Part shown: one piece after another, positions 63,071 through 64,000 of the stretch
How positions within the stretch are numbered: position 1 is the stretch's first letter
Layout: each line of letters opens with the position of its first letter
Translations under genes and position numbers: made by a program
Notes under the pieces: generated by a model
Seen by the model: only the letters and a program-made list of their open reading frames with translations
Database searches by the model: none
What the model was told of the DNA's origin: nothing
DNA from: Paraburkholderia phytofirmans OLGA172
GTDB taxonomy: Bacteria; Pseudomonadota; Gammaproteobacteria; Burkholderiales; Burkholderiaceae
Length of the DNA stretch: 64,000 nt
NCBI RefSeq assembly: GCF_001634365.1
Contig: NZ_CP014578.1
Location: 1,922,001-1,986,000 of the forward strand
Direction: 5' to 3'

Positions 63071-63094
63071 GCGGATATGAGCGTATATTCCTGG
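63071..63094 (+). promoter_or_regulatory. MarR-type site B (GCGGATATGAGCGTATATTC)
   Basis: 27-50 bp upstream of marR. Matches site C at 20 of 24 positions. It is followed by ATATTCC-N8-GGAATAT-like symmetry (63086-63106). Confidence 0.65.
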
Positions 63095-63120
63095 TATCAG
63101 GGAATATCGAGCAGACGCTC

Positions 63121-63603
63121 ATGACACGGAACGAAGACACGCTTCCCAACATCGACGGGCTGTGCAATTGTCTCGCTGCGAGGCAGGCATCGCGCTATCT
63201 CACCGCGGTGTATGACAAGGCATTGAGTCCCGCCGACCTTCGGATCACGCAGTTTTCCATTCTTCACAAGCTCGTAAGAAGCGGATCGATCACGATGGGG
63301 GAGCTGGCCGGAGCAATAGCCATGGACCGGACCACGCTGACGTCGAATCTGAAGCCTTTGGAGCGAGACGGATTGATCGATATCGTTCCGTCCAAGGAGG
63401 ACAGACGCGCGAAGCAGGCGGCTATCACAAAGGCGGGGCTCGCCAGGTATAAAAAGGCGCTTCCCTTGTGGAGTGAAGTCCAGTCGACGTTCGAAGGTGC
63501 GTATGGCAAGTCGCCGGCCGCGCGGCTTCGGGATGCGCTCAGGGCCGTGCTGGACAGTGGTTTTGACCCGTGGGCGGACAGTGTGGCCGACGCTGACGCA
63601 TAG
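63121..63603 (+). CDS. MarR-family transcriptional regulator
   Basis: 160 residues. Winged HTH: ITQFSILHKLVRSGSITMGELAGAIAMDRTTLTSNLKPLERDGLIDIVPSKEDRRAKQ split over residues 40-100, matching the MarR DNA-binding domain. Its own promoter carries site B, so it likely represses itself as well as the tautomerase, hydrolase and SnoaL-like genes. Such regulators usually respond to phenolic compounds or lactones. Start ATG follows the end of the B region without a strong ribosome site. Confidence 0.9.
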   Translation: MTRNEDTLPNIDGLCNCLAARQASRYLTAVYDKALSPADLRITQFSILHKLVRSGSITMGELAGAIAMDRTTLTSNLKPLERDGLIDIVPSKEDRRAKQAAITKAGLARYKKALPLWSEVQSTFEGAYGKSPAARLRDALRAVLDSGFDPWADSVADADA

Positions 63604-63686
63604 CAAGGTCACGGCGGCAGGAACGGATATGTCGGGCGACACCCGGCATATCATCAGATGAGTGACCAGGCTATTTTAAATTCATA

Positions 63687-63711
63687 GGCGCATATCAACG
63701 TATATTCGTGG
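63687..63711 (+). promoter_or_regulatory. MarR-type site C (GCGCATATCAACGTATATTC)
   Basis: 9-33 bp before the SnoaL-like gene start, overlapping its leader and ribosome site (GGAGACGAAA). Shares 12 identical bases with site A and 20 of 24 with site B. Confidence 0.65.
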
Positions 63712-63719
63712 AGACGAAA

Positions 63720-64000
63720 ATGAACAACGAACACCTTGTGGAAGCCTGCAGGAAGGCATTCACCGGATTTGAAGCCAACGACAAGGCCGACTTGATCGCC
63801 GCCCTGGCGGACGATGTCCTGTTCGAATTCTCCGATTCCTTGCCGTACGGCGGAACGTACAAGGGAAAAGAAGAATTTCTGGCCTTCTGGGCGCATGTGT
63901 ACAAAGAATACGAGTATTTCAACTATGACCTGAGGGCGGTCGTTGAGTCTGACGGCTATATTTTCGTGCCCGTGGTTGCCCGCGCGAAAACCCAAACGGG
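63720..64000 (+). CDS. SnoaL/NTF2-like protein, C-terminus cut by window edge
   Basis: First 93 codons of a small protein. MNNEHLVEACRKAFTGFEANDKADLIAALADDVLFEFSDSLPYGG is the pattern of SnoaL-like/NTF2-like cone folds (helix, LLADDVxF, then YKGKEEFLAFW). Such proteins are ketosteroid-isomerase-like lyases/isomerases or ligand binders. Start ATG after GGAGACGAAA. The remainder lies outside the window. Confidence 0.8.
   Translation, partial: MNNEHLVEACRKAFTGFEANDKADLIAALADDVLFEFSDSLPYGGTYKGKEEFLAFWAHVYKEYEYFNYDLRAVVESDGYIFVPVVARAKTQT

Overview
The window looks like a chromosomal segment of a high-GC betaproteobacterium of the Burkholderia/Paraburkholderia type. The reasons are GC-rich codon use, many acyl-CoA enzymes, a Burkholderia-style general porin, an Arabinose_bd-type AraC pair, an RND pump with a NodT-type outer-membrane lipoprotein, and tight Shine-Dalgarno-led genes. 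No rRNA, tRNA, CRISPR array, insertion sequence or prophage was seen. This is inference from gene content, without a database search.

Layout. (1) 1-8.7 kb: a minus-strand fatty-acid beta-oxidation block (TetR regulator, FadE, long FabG-type reductase, MaoC hydratase, FadI-type thiolase, FadD running off the left edge). The reductase reads in two frames. A PsrA-like operator lies in front of tetR. (2) 9-14.4 kb: an MFS carboxylate transporter, an AraC regulator preceded by 11-bp phased repeats, an acyl-CoA dehydrogenase, and two gene remnants (3' end of ETF-ubiquinone oxidoreductase; a dead thiolase 5' end). (3) 14.7-16.9 kb: a PAS histidine kinase and a FixJ/NarL-type response regulator.

(4) 17-37 kb: the most interesting part. 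A divergent AraC regulator faces a long plus-strand cluster: cytoplasmic type-I sulfatase, GMC alcohol oxidase/dehydrogenase, alpha-methylacyl-CoA racemase-like protein, crotonase, SCP2-type thiolase, acyl-CoA dehydrogenase, HSD10-like dehydrogenase, AMP-forming acyl-CoA ligase, aldehyde dehydrogenase, Spinster-like MFS, radical-SAM sulfatase-maturating enzyme (anSME) and porin, then a GltS-like symporter. Together they read as a complete route: take up a sulfate ester of an alpha-methyl-branched primary alcohol, desulfate it, oxidise the alcohol to an acid, activate it, epimerise the methyl branch and beta-oxidise it. The substrate is unknown.

(5) 37-46.7 kb: an envelope/stress-like block with an MscK-type channel overlapping a large repeat-rich exported protein, a DUF4239-like membrane protein, a small secreted protein, a stand-alone receiver domain, a SYLF lipoprotein and a glycine-zipper protein. 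Four copies of a GGACC-N2/3-GTCC palindrome lie in front of these genes and point to a local regulon. (6) 46.7-56.4 kb: a tightly coupled operon of RND efflux (MFP-RND-OMF) and PqiABC lipid-transport genes. (7) 56.4-64 kb: NudC, a LysR regulator, a Tat-exported beta-carbonic anhydrase, a crotonase/hydrolase pair, and a tautomerase-hydrolase-MarR-SnoaL-like group whose three promoters share one motif.
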